Source of the DNA: Viola odorata
Lineage: Eukaryota; Streptophyta; Magnoliopsida; Malpighiales; Violaceae
Direction: 5' to 3'
Assembly (NCBI GenBank): GCA_963691705.1
Contig: OY829539.1
Location: forward strand, 14,200,501-14,264,500
DNA length: 64,000 bases
In this document: piece by piece, positions 11,801-23,583 of the stretch
Layout: the number at the start of each line of letters is the position of its first letter
Position numbering within the stretch: the stretch's first letter is position 1
The notes under the pieces: generated by a model
Told to the model about the DNA's origin: nothing
Database searches by the model: none
Seen by the model: only the letters and a program-made list of their open reading frames with translations
Position numbers and translations under genes: made by a program

Positions 11801-12648
11801 ATTTACGAGAATTAAAATACGACCGACCATGTAGGCGGTAAAACAAATGATTGAATTTAAATTGTCAAAAGTAAATTGCGGAAATTTAAAGTGGGAATAA
11901 TTTAAACAGTTGATAATTACAGAAAATTAAACAGTTGATAGAAAAATAATCATACGAAGCATATGAAATATTTTTACGAAAACAGCGCGATCCGAAATCT
12001 CGGAAAGAGCAAAAAATGGGCTGGGCCCAATTTGAAAAATGAAAGGAAAATGAAAATGGGCCAGGAATAGTGCCTGGCCCATGAAAATAAAAAAAGGGAT
12101 GGTGATGGGCCAAGCCCGTCATCAAGGACGAATGAATAGGCCTTGCATGGCACTAGTCATCGTCCCTCTCCTTGGTCGCCGGCGCTACTGTCGGTGGCCA
12201 AGCTCCGGCCAACTGTGGTCGTTTCTCATGATCTTCGTACCGAGACGCTCGTCTCCTCGACGGCGTATGGACCGTACGAAGCTCGAATTTTATTTCAAAA
12301 CATACCGAGTTTAATTTCGAAAAATTGACAAAACCGTTAATTATCGAAAACTAATTAATTCACACAATCTAGCTAACAATTTCTTAAATTGAAAACGTGT
12401 ATTTAATCTACATCATTCACATGGATTAATGGCATAAAAATAAGCAATTTATCTACTCAAAATCAAGCCAAACGAATTAAAGAAAGAAATGCATGAAAAA
12501 AACTGAAAATAAGCTAGAGAGAGAAAGCTTACTGCCAAAACATTGAACTGAGGCAATTGATGCTCTAAGTGAGCTATCGATCAAGAGAGGGAAGAAGTAA
12601 GGGTTTCTTGCGATTTTGGTGCCCTTGTAAACGTTGGAGGGAGGGGCC

Positions 12649-12655
12649 TTTTATA
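12649..12655 (-). promoter_or_regulatory. TATA box of LTR A
   Basis: The minus strand reads TATAAAAGGCCCC here, a canonical plant TATA box. It lies about 930 bases from the 5' end of the LTR, the same relative place as the TATAAATA in LTR D (43907). It should drive genomic RNA of the element. Confidence 0.6.
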
Positions 12656-12849
12656 GGCGAGAGATCGTGTGGCTTTGGGGGCGAGTGCTGCGCGTGGTGG
12701 CCAGTTCGTCGTGCTAGCGGGGCTACGTACTGGCCATGATGATGGTAGATGGGACGGGAAATGACGGGAGCAGGCTAGGAAACGACGGGAGCAGGCTGCT
12801 CGGTGGCCTGCTCCGCTGCCGCTTCACGTCCATGGTGCATTTAATTTGT

Positions 12850-12897
12850 CAACCGTTGATCTGGTTGACTTTTCTTGGTTGACTAGATCAACGGTTG
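12850..12897. repeat. Inverted repeat in U3 of LTR A
   Basis: CAACCGTTGATCTGG (12850-12864) pairs with CTAGATCAACGGTTG (12883-12897), 14 of 15 positions, across an 18-base spacer. LTR D has the homologous hairpin at 43651-43696 with changes on both arms that keep pairing. Confidence 0.75.
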
Positions 12898-13582
12898 TGA
12901 TCAAAGGGTCGTTTAAGTCTTATTTAAATGGCCTTGAGCCAATTTCACGAACGAACGTTCTGACTCTTCGTACCGAAGGTACCAGCGCGTAGAGAAAAAT
13001 ACGACAAGTTTAACCGTCTACAGCGAATGATGAGAATTTTTCGTTTAACGTGTTTATTTTCTCGTTCAAAAATGTGAAACGTTCGGACGAAAAAATAATG
13101 ACGTTACGCTGAAAATTACACGAAGCGTTATAGACCGTTGTGAACGGAAAAAAAGCTAGCAACTAGTTGATGGAAAACATTTCAAATTCAAGCTATTGTC
13201 CGAGCGAACTTACTCGGGTCCAATAAAAGCTCGAACGAAAATAATAATAAAAAATAAAAATACTAAAAAATGCGCTAAAATACTAAAAATCCTAAAAATC
13301 ATGAGATGACCTAAAATGAAGAAAAAATTAGCAAATGACTGCCGGATAGTTAAAAATGTAATTTTTTAGGCTAAAAATAATAATGATAATAATAATGAAA
13401 ATACGTGACGAAAAATTAAAAACGCGATTTTGAAAGCTGACGATGCTAACGACGATGCTAAAACGCGATGAAAATTTTAAAAATGCTAGTGATTGTAAAT
13501 TAACTAAAAATGACAGTAAATTAAGTAAATAACTGAAATGATAAAATTGATTAAACATGGCGTCAAAATTTGGGTATCAACA

Positions 13583-13853
13583 GAAAGTAGGGGGTTTATG
13601 TAAAAACATGACCCCTATAGCATGTCTATGGTATGAGAATGGAATATCCTTGTGACGATGACAAGCGAGCCCTCGACGCAACCCAAGAAAGACCTTTGCT
13701 AAGATCTCCTCTCCCTTGATTATATTATATTATCTTTACTCATTCTTCTGTTTACTTGTCGTGCCCTTGATTATCGCTTTCATTAGTTAGAATTGTTAGC
13801 TCAAAATTGTTGTCTTGGTTAACTTGCTTGACCAATAAACTCATCATGGTAAA
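13583..13853. other. Unassigned repeat-derived sequence between A and the solo LTR
   Basis: No reading frame, RNA gene or LTR end can be supported. It is the common flank of element A (right) and the solo LTR (left), and continues at 14426 after the solo LTR. Confidence 0.5.
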
Positions 13854-14425
13854 TGATAATTATTTGTCTTCTGCCGAAGGATGTATGGCGGAGCGGTTCT
13901 TCTCAGATCAGTGTACGCGACGGTCCACAGTACCTGCACTGCGCCGGAGGGGGCCTCCGGTGGAAACACTCCGATGCTTAAGTCAGTATGTGTACTGAAA
14001 TTAGCAGAGTTTTGGCCAGTTGAGTATGCTTACCTGCCTCCTTTGTGGGGGAGGTATTTATAGAAGAAAAGGGGCGTTCCCGCCCGAGTAAACGGGTACG
14101 GAGCTATCGCTCGCGTTAGGGTCGGAGGTTTGCCCTTATCACGATACGCTACCTTGGCGGTAGGTATGCAGGTAGATATTGCCACGGTAGGATAACGGCC
14201 GGAGCGATACTCCTGACGCGTGGTTTCCTCTGGGGGTAAGATAACTCCTTGAGCCATCCGTGAGGTCCGTGAGAGGAGCCGATAGGGACCCGTTAGCCCT
14301 TGTAGCGTTAGCCTTTGGGGAAGGTAGCGATCTTGTCCCTACCGCGGTGGTATGAAACAGTAGCTAGGCCTCATCCCACCGGGTGATGGACGAAAATACC
14401 CTTTCTTTTAGGTGAATTGTTATCA
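13854..14425 (-). repeat. Solo LTR H of a Tat-like element
   Basis: The sequence starts TGATAATTATTTG and ends AATTGTTATCA, 572 bases, and is flanked on both sides by the identical five bases GTAAA (13849-13853 and 14426-14430). Read on the minus strand it resembles LTR C: it opens TGATAACAAT, carries TATAAATACC (14056-14062 on the plus strand as ATTTATA), has ACTTAAGCATCGGAGTGTTT with a CCGGAGG...CCTCCGG palindrome, and ends CTTCGGCAGAAGACAAATAA. No internal sequence is attached, so it is a solo LTR left by recombination between the two LTRs of one element. Confidence 0.92.
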
Positions 14426-15103
14426 GTAAACTCTCGTCGATTTGGACTCTTGTCGGATAGAAATCTATTTATTTTCTAATTCTAGCTCAATGTGCGAGGG
14501 CACAAATCATTTTCTTATGGCTTGTCGCATATCGCACCAAGTAACAATTGGACTTCTTTCACGCTTTCCTTGATCTCGGTTTACTACGTACCACCAATTA
14601 TAAGCATAATCATCAAATGTCATAGCAGTAAGATTGGTAACTCACTTTCCAAAAATTAATGACATTCAAATATTTTCACAATGCGGTACTCCCGTTCAAT
14701 AAACTCGGCCAGATCAAGAGTACCTCTAAATATGGGAAATATAGTGGGTGATTAGAAGTGTCTCGGCTACTAGTAGAGGGGCCATGGCCAAGGCTTTTTT
14801 CGGGGAAACTGAGGCCTTAGCTTGAGTGAGGAGGAGGGGAAGGTGCTCGGATTTGGGTTCTATCATGATTATTTCAGACTTGTGTGCTTGAGTAGGCCAA
14901 AGCTTTGATCAAAATCGGAACCAAGGTCATAACTTAAGACATGAGGACTTTGAGGCTCTTTGTAGTCTTCATACTCACTGCAACTTGCGTCATCATGATC
15001 TTGGTATTCGTCCGCACTATCAATATTATGGCCATCTTCACCATAAGATTAATATGCTTCATTACTATGAAATTGGTAACTATCACATGCATGAGAATGG
15101 TAG
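14426..15103. other. Non-coding stretch with a degenerate acidic frame
   Basis: No convincing gene. On the minus strand from about 15120 to 14940 one frame encodes His, Asp and Glu-rich sequence (for example DHDDASCSEYEDYKEP) with one stop. This could be the remnant of a retrotransposon protein belonging to the LTR to its right, but it matches nothing I can name. Confidence 0.35.
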
Positions 15104-16521
15104 TGACCCAGCCTCGCAAGCGGTTTGGAGGAAGAAAAGTCTCACACAAATCAATGGAGTCGTCCACCCTATTATTTCTAAGGTTTAGGGAAACCTAATG
15201 TCTGGAAAAAAGAAGAAAATAAAATAAAAACTAAGGCACGAAAAGAAAGGGTCTTAACCCGAGAACTACGGTTCAGGGTTTATTAATGGACTCGGGAAGG
15301 TGTTAGCCACCCGAGTCCATCCCAAAAAGGTTATCGGTTCTAAAAAGAGGTGTTTGAAAATCACATTGAATAACAAGTAATTGACTCCTCAAGGAGAATT
15401 GCCGCTTTAGTTCTGAAGTTGGTTGGACTAATTTTATCCTAATTGTTTACCGAGTTGTTAAAAGAAAATAAATATTTTATTCCTCTAAGAAAATAAAAAG
15501 AAGGGTTGGTTGAGTACCTATTTTGCTTAAATTTAGTCGCGTTCAAAATTAGCCTAATTACATGCAAGATCAATTTGGTGAAATTACTATTTTATTAATC
15601 TTTACTAAAGCGGTGACCCATTGTCATCATTAGGCCATGCATGATTAATCCTATTAACTAGGTGATCCTAAAAATACATAAACTACCAAAGTACCATTTT
15701 GAATGAATGTAGAAAGACACGTTGAAAAGAGAAAAAAATCGGGGAGTGGGGTCGAAGTCGCGCACGAAACACACTCATCAATATAAGCGTAAATTAAAAT
15801 ACATCCATCGAGGTAAGCATAAATTAAAATACATTCATCCACAACTATAGATTGAATTAAGAGTGGGGACATTTTAAAAGGGTAGTGTATACACAAATTT
15901 CCTCCTAAACAGGAGAAAATTACACATGTTAAATTACAAATGTTGAATGTATGATAAAGTGGTTCTTCTTCTCTTGATTCCTCTGAATCGGTCTTCACTC
16001 CAGATTTGGATTTGAGTTTGAGTTTGGTGAATAACGGACTGGCCTTGAATCATCTTGTGGACCGCGGTTGATTTGAGAAGAAACCGTCCTTGACTTAGCT
16101 TCTAGCTTCTCCTTGATTTGATTTGAGTTGCTTGAGAGAAAAAACTGGCCTTGAATTGGCTTATAGTTTTCCTCCTTCTTTCTTGAGGATGATCCGCTTC
16201 AGTTCTTGATCTCTGCAGTAATTTTTGTCTCCAAAAATCTCCTCCTCTCACCTTCTAATGAGGCCTCTCTTTATAGGCTCATAAGGGTGGTTCTGAATTG
16301 GAAAGATGACATGTGTCTTCATCTCATTGGTCTGAATATTAATTAATTTGATATTTAATCAAATTAATTAATAAATATGAGATGTGTTTTGATCCATTCA
16401 AACATGACCTTGCTCATGGGCCTTAATCAAATAAGCTTCATGGATTTCGGAGAATGGGCTTCGTGGCTCTTTATAAACTAGGCCGAATATTTTAAGACAG
16501 GCTAAAATTTTGGTGTCTACA
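15104..16521 (-). repeat. LTR I, Ogre-like, diverged from LTR A
   Basis: The right end reads TGGTGTCTACA, so on the minus strand the LTR opens TGTAGACACCAAAATTTTAG, the style of Ogre-type LTRs. The part 15140-15420 aligns with LTR A at 10505-10770: both contain GGTTTAGGGAA...CCTAA, a GAA..ACGGTTCAGGG/GGTTTCGGGG element and ACTCGGGAAGGTGTTAG..CACCCGAGTC. The left end at about 15104 is uncertain, and I could not find a target duplication matching the right flank AATAC. It could be a solo LTR or a 5' LTR with a short decayed internal part to the left. Confidence 0.6.
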
Positions 16522-17039
16522 AATACCCCCTCAAGATTATTTTACTTGATGAAGTAAATTAATCTTGAAAATTTTCTTTTAGTAGAACATGTACCATGAT
16601 ACTAATTTTGTACAAGAATTCGTGGTTTTAGACTTGTTGTTGCATCCCATGGGCTTACCACCTGTGTCGGCCTTTGAATTAGTTTTACCTTTTTTATTTT
16701 TATTTTTTAGGATTGATATATGGAGTAATTAATTCAATAGATCAACCAATGAATCGATTACTACCATAAATCAATCCTATGATCGAGCCTTTAATTAACT
16801 TAACAGACCAAGCCAATTAATTAAAATTCAACCAAGCCTTGCCCAATGCAAAGCTAGCAGATCCAAGGAAAGAAAGGAGCTGAGATTGTGGGAGGAAATT
16901 GTGGGAGTTGCCATGATTTCTCATTGCAAGTCGAAATTGTAGAAATTTTCAAGTATTGCAATCGCAGTAGGAAATTTGTCTCTCAGTAGGAATGATAAAC
17001 TACCATAATTAAAACCCTACTTTGTCTTCCTTGTGCATA
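16522..17039. other. AT-rich intergenic sequence
   Basis: No frame or repeat boundary that I can support. It lies upstream of the plant mobile domain pseudogene and may contain its former promoter. Confidence 0.5.
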
Positions 17040-17830
17040 CATATAGATACACAACATAACCATAGCCTCCAACATCATTCTCTGCTTCTCTTCTTCGTTG
17101 TTGCATCAAAAGAGAAAAGGTAATTCTTTGATTTTTTTTTCATGCTTCTCTGATCGGTTGGCTCCTCTTTTGCTTTATTTTATTTCTGCATGTATATGCA
17201 TGCTTCCTATGTTTGCATGTGTGTGTGGCCATGGCGTCCTTGTTTCTGCATGATATAAAGCAAATTGCTGTCCTTGTTAGCCATGATCTCTTAATTCCCA
17301 TTGGACAATCACATTATGTACTTTTGGTCATGTGGCTTATGTGATGGGTCTTCTTTAATTTCTGGACATTCCATACAAATAAATCACCATGCCCTGATTT
17401 TTTTTTTCAAACAGCTAGTCAAAGAAAACATCCAAGCTTGATTTGATGTATAATTCTTTCGCTTGATCAATCGCCTTGGTGGTTTAGTCGAGTCGATCTT
17501 TGTTGTTTTGATCTCTATACTTCACTCAGATCATTAATTATGTGAAATTTTATTTGAATGGTTGACTTTATTGTACAGAGAAAAGCCATACCCGAATTTG
17601 ATCTTCACTTGTCGTGGTCATTTAATCCTCATATATACCAGGTACCACTAATCTCTTTTTTTCCGGTCATACCATGCATATTTAATGATATTACTTTGGC
17701 ACTGCATGTCTTGTTTTATGCTTGTGATTTTTTCCTTTTTCTTCATGCAATGCACATACTTTTTTTTTTAATATCACCATGCTGTATATTTTCTTTTTCT
17801 TTTTTTTCCTTTTTCTTTTAAAAAAAAAAG
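17040..17830 (+). promoter_or_regulatory. Possible 5' UTR exon and intron of the mobile domain gene
   Basis: A pyrimidine-rich leader (about 17060-17119) ends AGAAAAG followed by GTAATT, a good plant donor at 17120. About 700 bases further a long T-rich tract (17759-17820) leads to an AG at 17829-17830, directly before the ATG at 17831. This fits a leader intron. The transcription start is not visible and the model is inference. Confidence 0.4.
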
Positions 17831-19435
17831 ATGACGTTATCTTCGTCATTATCCACTAGTGTCGCTCCATTACAACCTGTTGATATGGACTGGATTGGCG
17901 AGAGCTCAGGTCAAGGGTAAAAAGGATGATTCCTTTATTTCTCAGAAATCGAAGTGAAGCATCGTTCGCAATCTAGAGGGAGAGGAGTACTGAAGCTTGC
18001 CATTGTGTACCGATCAACAGAGGATCCCAATGTAAACCTTATCGAGGGTCTGGATCAGTCCTTTTTAAGTACTGTATCTAACCCAACCGATGTATAAGCT
18101 TTAAGATTTTGCCCCACCTTGCCTATTCCCTCTTTCTGTGGCGCTGAAGACTATATTTCGCGTCTAGAGATTGCTAAGAAGATTAAGGTGAAGAGTTGTA
18201 GATGGGGATCACTATTTGTTACTCGAGGAGAGATCTCTTATCTTCAATGCTTTTGGGAGTGGTCACTTCGGACTCAGAGACGTCTTCAGAACAAAGGGTT
18301 TCATGAATTTTCATAAGTAGTTGGTGCTACGGCGTTTGACTATCAGTGTCCTGCCTCCATTTACAGAGCTTTAAGTGAGGTATGGTGTCCTTCTACCAAC
18401 ACCTTTGTGACCAGATGGGGAAAGGTTGGCATATATCACTATGGGATATGAGAGATGACTAGACTTCCTATTCTTGGAGCCTACTATGAAGAAAAAATAC
18501 CTACTCTTCTCGAATTACCTAACAATAGTGATGTCTCTCGGTGCTGCATGTATTTGTTCAAGGCCTTCAAGACCTTAGCTGGAAAAATGAGTACAGATCG
18601 CATTTTCTATACAGAATGGATCTCGTTCTGGCTTAAAAAGAGTAGCCGATTATTTGTTGGCAACTCACAGCTGTCTAGCGATTACAAGACATTGCGACAG
18701 AAGCCAGTGATCAATAATGGGAGGTATATCCAAAAGATCGTTCTTAGGAGACCTTCTAAATTCCCTATTCTAGATGACTATCACAGGGATCTTCCGCGGG
18801 ATACTCTAGAAGTGTTGGACATTTCCTCACTCGAAGGGGCTTTGGTAGAGATTGCAGCGTATTTATCTCTTTGGTTGTGTCACTTTCTCTTTCCTAGTAG
18901 CGAGACTAATATCTGACCAACGACATTTATAATTGCCTCTAGGATGGCCCATGGAGTCACCTATAGTCTAGTCCCTCCTATACTTGCCATGATTTACAGA
19001 GGATTGAGTCAAACTGCTAATGTGAACGATAGAGGAGAGCTTGGCTTGGTCCCAACTTCCTTCCTGGGTCATTTTCTTTATGCTTGGGCAGCTACCTATT
19101 TTACACGAGGTATATACTCACATGTTGACGACAAGTATGGGCGACCTATCATTCCCAGGTATGGAGGTTCAGCAAATGCTTATTTCCCATAGGAAGTTGG
19201 GTTCGTCGATGCGAGAGATCACATTCGAGATGTTGCCAATTTTTGTTAGACCCTTGTCCATCTTCTTTCGCCTCCTGGTATGTATAAAGACGACTGGACA
19301 CTTTCGACTGAATTTCTTGAATTTATGGTGAGAATTTGTCCAGGGAGACTTTCTCGTTTAAATGGGACGTTTTAGATCTTGGAGTGGTATTACCTCCATC
19401 GTTTTGCAAGACAACAAGGGTATAGACAAACTTAG
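17831..19435 (+). pseudogene. Plant mobile domain (PMD) protein pseudogene
   Basis: One reading frame of about 535 codons runs from the ATG at 17831, interrupted by about nine nonsense codons (17918, 17924, 18096, 18314, about 18449, 18914, 19190, 19247, 19373) with at most a small compensated indel near 18440. Translation gives LPIPSFCGAEDYISRLEIAK, then YRALSEVWCPSTNTFVTRWG, then LPILGAYYEEKIPTLLELPN, then HLLSPPGMYKDDWTLSTEFL. The EVWxPxTNTFVTxWGEV pattern is the hallmark of the aminotransferase-like plant mobile domain, found in transposons and in a few host proteins (MAIN/MAIL family). The number of stops shows it is not functional. It lies between decayed LTRs, so a transposon origin is more likely than a host gene. 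Confidence 0.8.
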
Positions 19436-19569
19436 CTCTTATGTTATCCTTTAATTGAAAATTCTGTGGTGTAGTTTCGAGCATGTTAGTATTTGCCTTA
19501 TTCTCCCTGTGCTTTCAGTAGCCTTATTTTCTTTTATTTGGTTCAATGTTTTGGCTAAAGAAAGATGTA

Positions 19570-19860
19570 CTAAAACACATTCAGACAATCCCTTTTAGTC
19601 TCCAACCTTGCAATCATTTTTGCCAAGGGGATTAGGGCATTTCCGATGCTCAGGATTAACTCATCTCTATCCGAATTTTCAAAATATACCATTGCACCAT
19701 TTCTTATCTCCTTGAACCTACGAGACAGTCCCTTCATGCGTTCAATATGTTGTTGCTCTGTTTGGAGTAACTTATGCTTAAAATCACTAACGTCTTGGTG
19801 AAGGGCCGTTCCAACAACTCCTGCAATGTTGAGGATGTGTGTAGCCTCTCGAGGATCCAT
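19570..19860 (-). CDS. Hypothetical coiled-coil ORF
   Basis: A 97-codon open frame from the ATG at 19860, product starting MDPREATHILNIAGVVG and continuing with heptad-like HKLLQTEQQHIERMKGLSRR. I do not recognise it. It lies convergent to the mobile domain pseudogene and immediately left of LTR E, with no visible promoter. It may be a fragment of a larger transposon protein or a chance frame. Confidence 0.25.
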   Translation of the reverse strand: MDPREATHILNIAGVVGTALHQDVSDFKHKLLQTEQQHIERMKGLSRRFKEIRNGAMVYFENSDRDELILSIGNALIPLAKMIARLETKRDCLNVF

Positions 19861-19897
19861 TACTCTCTAGGAAGAATTAGGCAAGACAGATGATGGG

Positions 19898-21322
19898 TGT
19901 CAAATCCGTTAAAAATAAAATACAACTTAACAATAGGTGACAAAAGATATTGTACACAGTGGTAAGATGTTCGATTCTCAAGGACAGTCGGACTAATCTA
20001 AGTTCCAATGAATATGACCAAACAAAACAAATAACAAAAAAGGGTTTTTTGAGAGATGAGTTGAAAAGCGAATTAAAAACAAACTAAACAAAGAACTAAT
20101 AGTTGCAAGACAAGAAAGTAACGAATGGATTTAAAAATTAGTGAGAAGTAAATTCCCAGTAGAAATCTCCCGAGGTCATAATTCAATGTTGTTGATCATT
20201 GATGCAAACATGTTCAAAACTAGTTTTGTAGAAAAGCTATAGAAATCAGATTCGTTTAGACTTCTCACTCTCCTCCTTTAACAAGCCACTTAAAGAGACA
20301 CTCTATTAAGGACCTTAATCTCCTAGCAACCCTAAGGTTCACTTATAGGATTTAAGTAGTCAATTGATATAAACAATGAGAGACTTTCCTTGGCCTAGAG
20401 ATCGGTTCACTTGTCCCTATAAACTTAATCCTTCTCTTCCTCTAGCTTCAAACAACAAGTCTTATGCCTTTAATCCACTAGTTGTTTACTGCGTTCTTCT
20501 AACAATATCAACCCTAAACTTATTAGAACTAACTGTAATTATCCAAATTAAAATCTAGGGTGATCAAAGCTAAACCTAACAAGGATAAATTGGAATCAAA
20601 TCAGAAAGAGAAGAAATACAAAAATAATTTTTATGAAGAACAATTAGATCTCACAACAATCATGAATTATAAACCTCTTAATCTCTACCAAGAATAGAAA
20701 AACATAGTTAGAACGCATAAAAGAGCAACCAGAATTCAAATATAAAAATTAACGAAAAATAGAATTCTTGATTGAAAGAGAAATAAAAATAGAATATATG
20801 TTGGCCGAGAGCAGGATCCAAGACTCTCTTATCGCTAGAAGTCTTAACCTTAAATAGGTTATAAAATTCTTAACCTAATTAAAAATAGAAATTAACTAAA
20901 AAGGGAATAATTGTTTGAGGTTGAATGGGAATAGAAGTTCTAATCAGAATAGGAATAAAATTATTCCAGTCTTCCAATCCTATCAGACTTCCGACTTTTG
21001 CAACTTCCTTCTACGCAAGTTCTTTCTATTTTCATGCCAAGCCTACTTAAAAAGCCCATCTCGTATGCTCGCATCCTCAGCCTTCGGTCCTCAACGATGC
21101 AGCATCTGCCCTAGGTCTAAGGAAGAGTCAGGAATGCTCTAGTGTTTTAGTCCTCCACACTTGATTGATTTTTTGCTTGTTTCTTTGAGTTATCCAATCC
21201 TTTTCCTTCTTTTGATCCTTCAAGTTTGTTCCTGTGAAAAGGAGGGAATATACTCAAATTGCAGTATCATTACCTCAATTATTACTAAAAGAGATAACAA
21301 TTATATGGAAAATAAGCAACCA
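19898..21322 (-). repeat. 3' LTR of element E (Athila-like)
   Basis: The segment from about 19898 (TGTCAAATCC) shares long, direct-orientation similarity with 55204-55385 and 61229-61458: AAAATAAAATACAACTTAAC, then GGTGACAAAAGATATTG, later GAAATCTCCCGAGGTCATAA and CCTAGCAACCCTAAGGTTC. The right end is placed at 21322 because a purine-rich tract on the minus strand (AAGTGTGGGGGATTTTAT, 21323-21340) precedes it, as expected for a polypurine tract 5' of a 3' LTR in minus orientation. The left end is approximate. Confidence 0.7.
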
Positions 21323-23046
21323 ATAAAATCCCCCACACTTAACCGATGCTTGCCCCCAAATATTTTTTAAAACAAAACACATCCTTTCTACCAAACACCA
21401 ATCCCTCATCCAGATCCATATAAACATTTCAAAGTCCAAATCAACTAAGAAATAACAAAAAGTTATCAATACAACCTATGTCCAAACATCCATATAGTGG
21501 TATAATAGTATGTTGTACATCTAAAAGATGAAACTACTGAAACAATTGATTCCTCCTCCCTTTATGGAATCCACACACTACTGCTGACTCTCACACAATT
21601 AACACAAACAATCATGCAAAAAAGAAAATTATAAATCAAACACGAAACACCACCAATTCTTTCCTTATTTCTTTTTTCTTTTGATTTTCGTCTTTGGCCT
21701 TGTTTTAGCACAACCCTTGCATTACACAATTCTTTACTTATTTCCATTTTCTTTTGATTTTTGGCTTCGGCCTTGATCTAGGCATTTGGGCACACAACTC
21801 CCAATGGGGACACCAACTCCTGAAGCCTTTATTTTCTTTTTTCTTTTTTTCTTCTCCCTTATGCTTTGAACTTTCGTTTCCACATTCCAATTTAGCCAAG
21901 CAAACAAACAAGGTCCCTCACCAACGGTACTATTTTCGGCCCTAGATATGGAGTAAGCACATTAACCGACTGAAAGATGCTCCAATAATGGGATGATGGT
22001 GCCGAACCACCAACATCGTGCAGTCCAGAGGGCATGGTGAGGGACTAACACACACAGTCGTGCAAGGAAAATAAAGACTCTCATGCAAATAATAAAAATT
22101 TAAAATCTAACAGCAGTGTGAGGACTAGGACCCTCATCCCTAGGTCTAGGGAAGAGAAGACAATATTTATTCCAGCAACTCATCTCCTAGGTTTCAACAT
22201 TAATAATCATACACCTATATGGATGAATACACATGCAGTAGTATTGAAAGCTTCTTACTATTGCAAGGTTGAGTTGGTCAATCAAGTATCTACATTGCAG
22301 GAAAAGTATACACATGCAAGAATTGAAACAGGAAGAGGAACATGCAAGAATGGAAAAACAAGCATGCACAAAATTTTGAAAAATATGAAAAAATTGTGAC
22401 AATTGCAAGAACATGCCCAAAACACACATATATGTACACAAAAGTGCTCCCCCATACTTATCGGACACATTGTCCTCAATGTGTAGGAGCGCATACAAGA
22501 GCAATAAAGAAGAAAAAGAAAGATTAAAAAGAGGAAAGGAATAGAAAGATAAAACCTGGGGGTGGTGGAGATGGTGCGGGGAAGGCTCATTCATGTGTGT
22601 TGAGGAGCTTCTTCTGCATCCAGATGTTGGCTTGCTGTTCTGTGAGGAGGAGGCGTAGGAGGTCATTGTGATGCTGCAGCTAGATGATAAGCTGATTGTG
22701 GGGCTGGGTAGTCTACTTAATATATCATTCTCTTCCCTAGGTCTAGGGAAGGAGCTGTCTTCTTGTTTTGAAACTGCCTAAATACATGGGTTCTCTCCCA
22801 TGAAGCGCCCTTGTTTATATTCATAGGCTCGACCTTCTGAGCATCACTTCGTCAACCAATTCTACTGAATGTTTTCCATGCACGTAGTTTAATAAAAATG
22901 ATCCCATATAGTGCATAGTCCTCTAGCAAAGTAATCTACAGGTAACCATGACATGATTCATATTCTAATTTGGGTTCCTACAGAATAAATAGAAAAGATT
23001 TATTGTGAGTGAAAGGGGATTTAATAAAAGGATCAATATAATTAAA
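21323..23046 (-). mobile_element. 3' internal region of element E
   Basis: Non-coding on both strands as far as I can support. Typical Athila landmarks are visible when read on the minus strand: CTTCATGGGAGAGAACCC (near 22800), ACATTGAGGACAATGTGT followed by a purine-rich AAGTATGGGGGAGC (22446-22480), and the polypurine tract beside the LTR. Element B interrupts it at 23046 with target duplication TTAAA. Only 39 bases (55165-55203) separate B from E's 5' LTR, so E was already short of coding capacity, about 1.8 kb internal, when B arrived, unless deletions followed. Confidence 0.65.
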
Positions 23047-23580
23047 TGATAACAATTGATGAAACACCAAGGGTACATTCGTCTTTCCATCCCAAGTCAA
23101 GGCTGGATCATTGTAGACCTTGACTGGCGATAGCCACTCGGCTACCGCCCTTGTTAGCCGAGGAATCCTGGGATGGTCGACATCAGCGGGGGGGACCCAC
23201 GCGGTATCCGTTTCCGCACACGGCATCTTCCCATCCTAGACAGCCTCGACAACATCTCACTGGCGATACCTCGTCGGCGATATCCTATCCAGCTGACGCC
23301 TGGTGACGTCATCTTGGGCGTTATCTTCCCTCGATAACGCCCACCCCTGTGGGTAACATCCTTTCTTTTGCCTATAAATACCACTCATTTCTAGATCAAA
23401 GGTAAGACCAAAATTACTACCCGAATCTCTACCAAATTTCATAGCCATACTAACTTAAGCATCGGAGTGTCTAAGCCGGGGCCCCCCTCCGGCGCTTTAC
23501 AGGTACGACGGACTGCCTCCACAGTGACTCCAGACGGCTATAATCTCTACCCCGCTTTCCCAGAAGTCTTAATCTTATCA
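23047..23580 (+). repeat. 5' LTR of element B
   Basis: 534 bases, TGATAACAATTGATG...TCTTAATCTTATCA. It contains TATAAATACC at 23374 and the family motif ACTTAAGCATCGGAGTGTCT followed by a GC-rich CCGG...CTCCGGCG. Preceded by the target copy TTAAA and followed by a primer site. The partner LTR is at 54644-55164. Confidence 0.93.
23374..23380 (+). promoter_or_regulatory. TATA box of LTR B
   Basis: GCCTATAAATACCACTC, a canonical TATA box about 205 bases before the LTR end. The same position in the 3' copy is 54956-54962, and LTRs C and H carry GCCTATAAATACCTCC at the matching place. Confidence 0.65.
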
Positions 23581-23583
23581 AAT

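Larger units (their letters stand above)
990..13582 (-). mobile_element. Element A: truncated Ogre-like Ty3/gypsy retrotransposon
   Basis: Read on the minus strand the order is 5' LTR (13582-10413), tRNA-Arg-like primer site, leader ORF, ORF1, gag, protease, an intron-like gap, then RT-RNase H. An extra ORF before gag, an intron between protease and RT, very long LTRs and a tRNA-Arg primer site are established traits of Ogre elements in the Tat lineage. The element stops directly after RNase H at about 990. Integrase and 3' LTR are absent and Athila gag follows, so no second target duplication can be tested. All reading frames carry nonsense codons, and both polymerase and RNase H have lost catalytic residues. 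The copy is therefore dead. Element D (42978-53505) is a relative in the opposite orientation. Confidence 0.88.
10413..13582 (-). repeat. 5' LTR of element A
   Basis: On the minus strand it starts TGTTGATACCCA at 13582 and ends GCGCGACA at 10413, about 3.17 kb. The same ends and body are seen in element D's LTR (42978-45994, plus). It contains a TATA box (12649-12655) and a palindromic hairpin about 200 bases upstream of it. The part 11340-11800 holds degenerate tandem copies of a unit around GTTGATTGCATGCGAGAAAT, about 55-60 bases long, also present in D at 44870-45090. Only one LTR of A is in the window. Confidence 0.9.

Noticed and set aside
15104..16521. Solo LTR I with target duplication
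   Set aside because: The right end is clear, but no five-base match to AATAC was found at the left; it is kept only as an LTR with an uncertain left end.
17558..17821. Phe-rich 87-codon plus-strand frame
   Set aside because: It lies in the pyrimidine-rich end of the probable leader intron of the mobile domain pseudogene.
17831..19435. A functional host MAIN/MAIL-type gene
   Set aside because: About nine in-frame stops; located between transposon remnants.
22187..22666. Minus-strand 159-codon frame with hydrophobic stretches, considered as an Athila env-like ORF
   Set aside because: It overlaps conserved non-coding Athila words (ACATTGAGGACAATG and the GGGGGAG tract), and its hydrophobicity comes from T-rich sequence.
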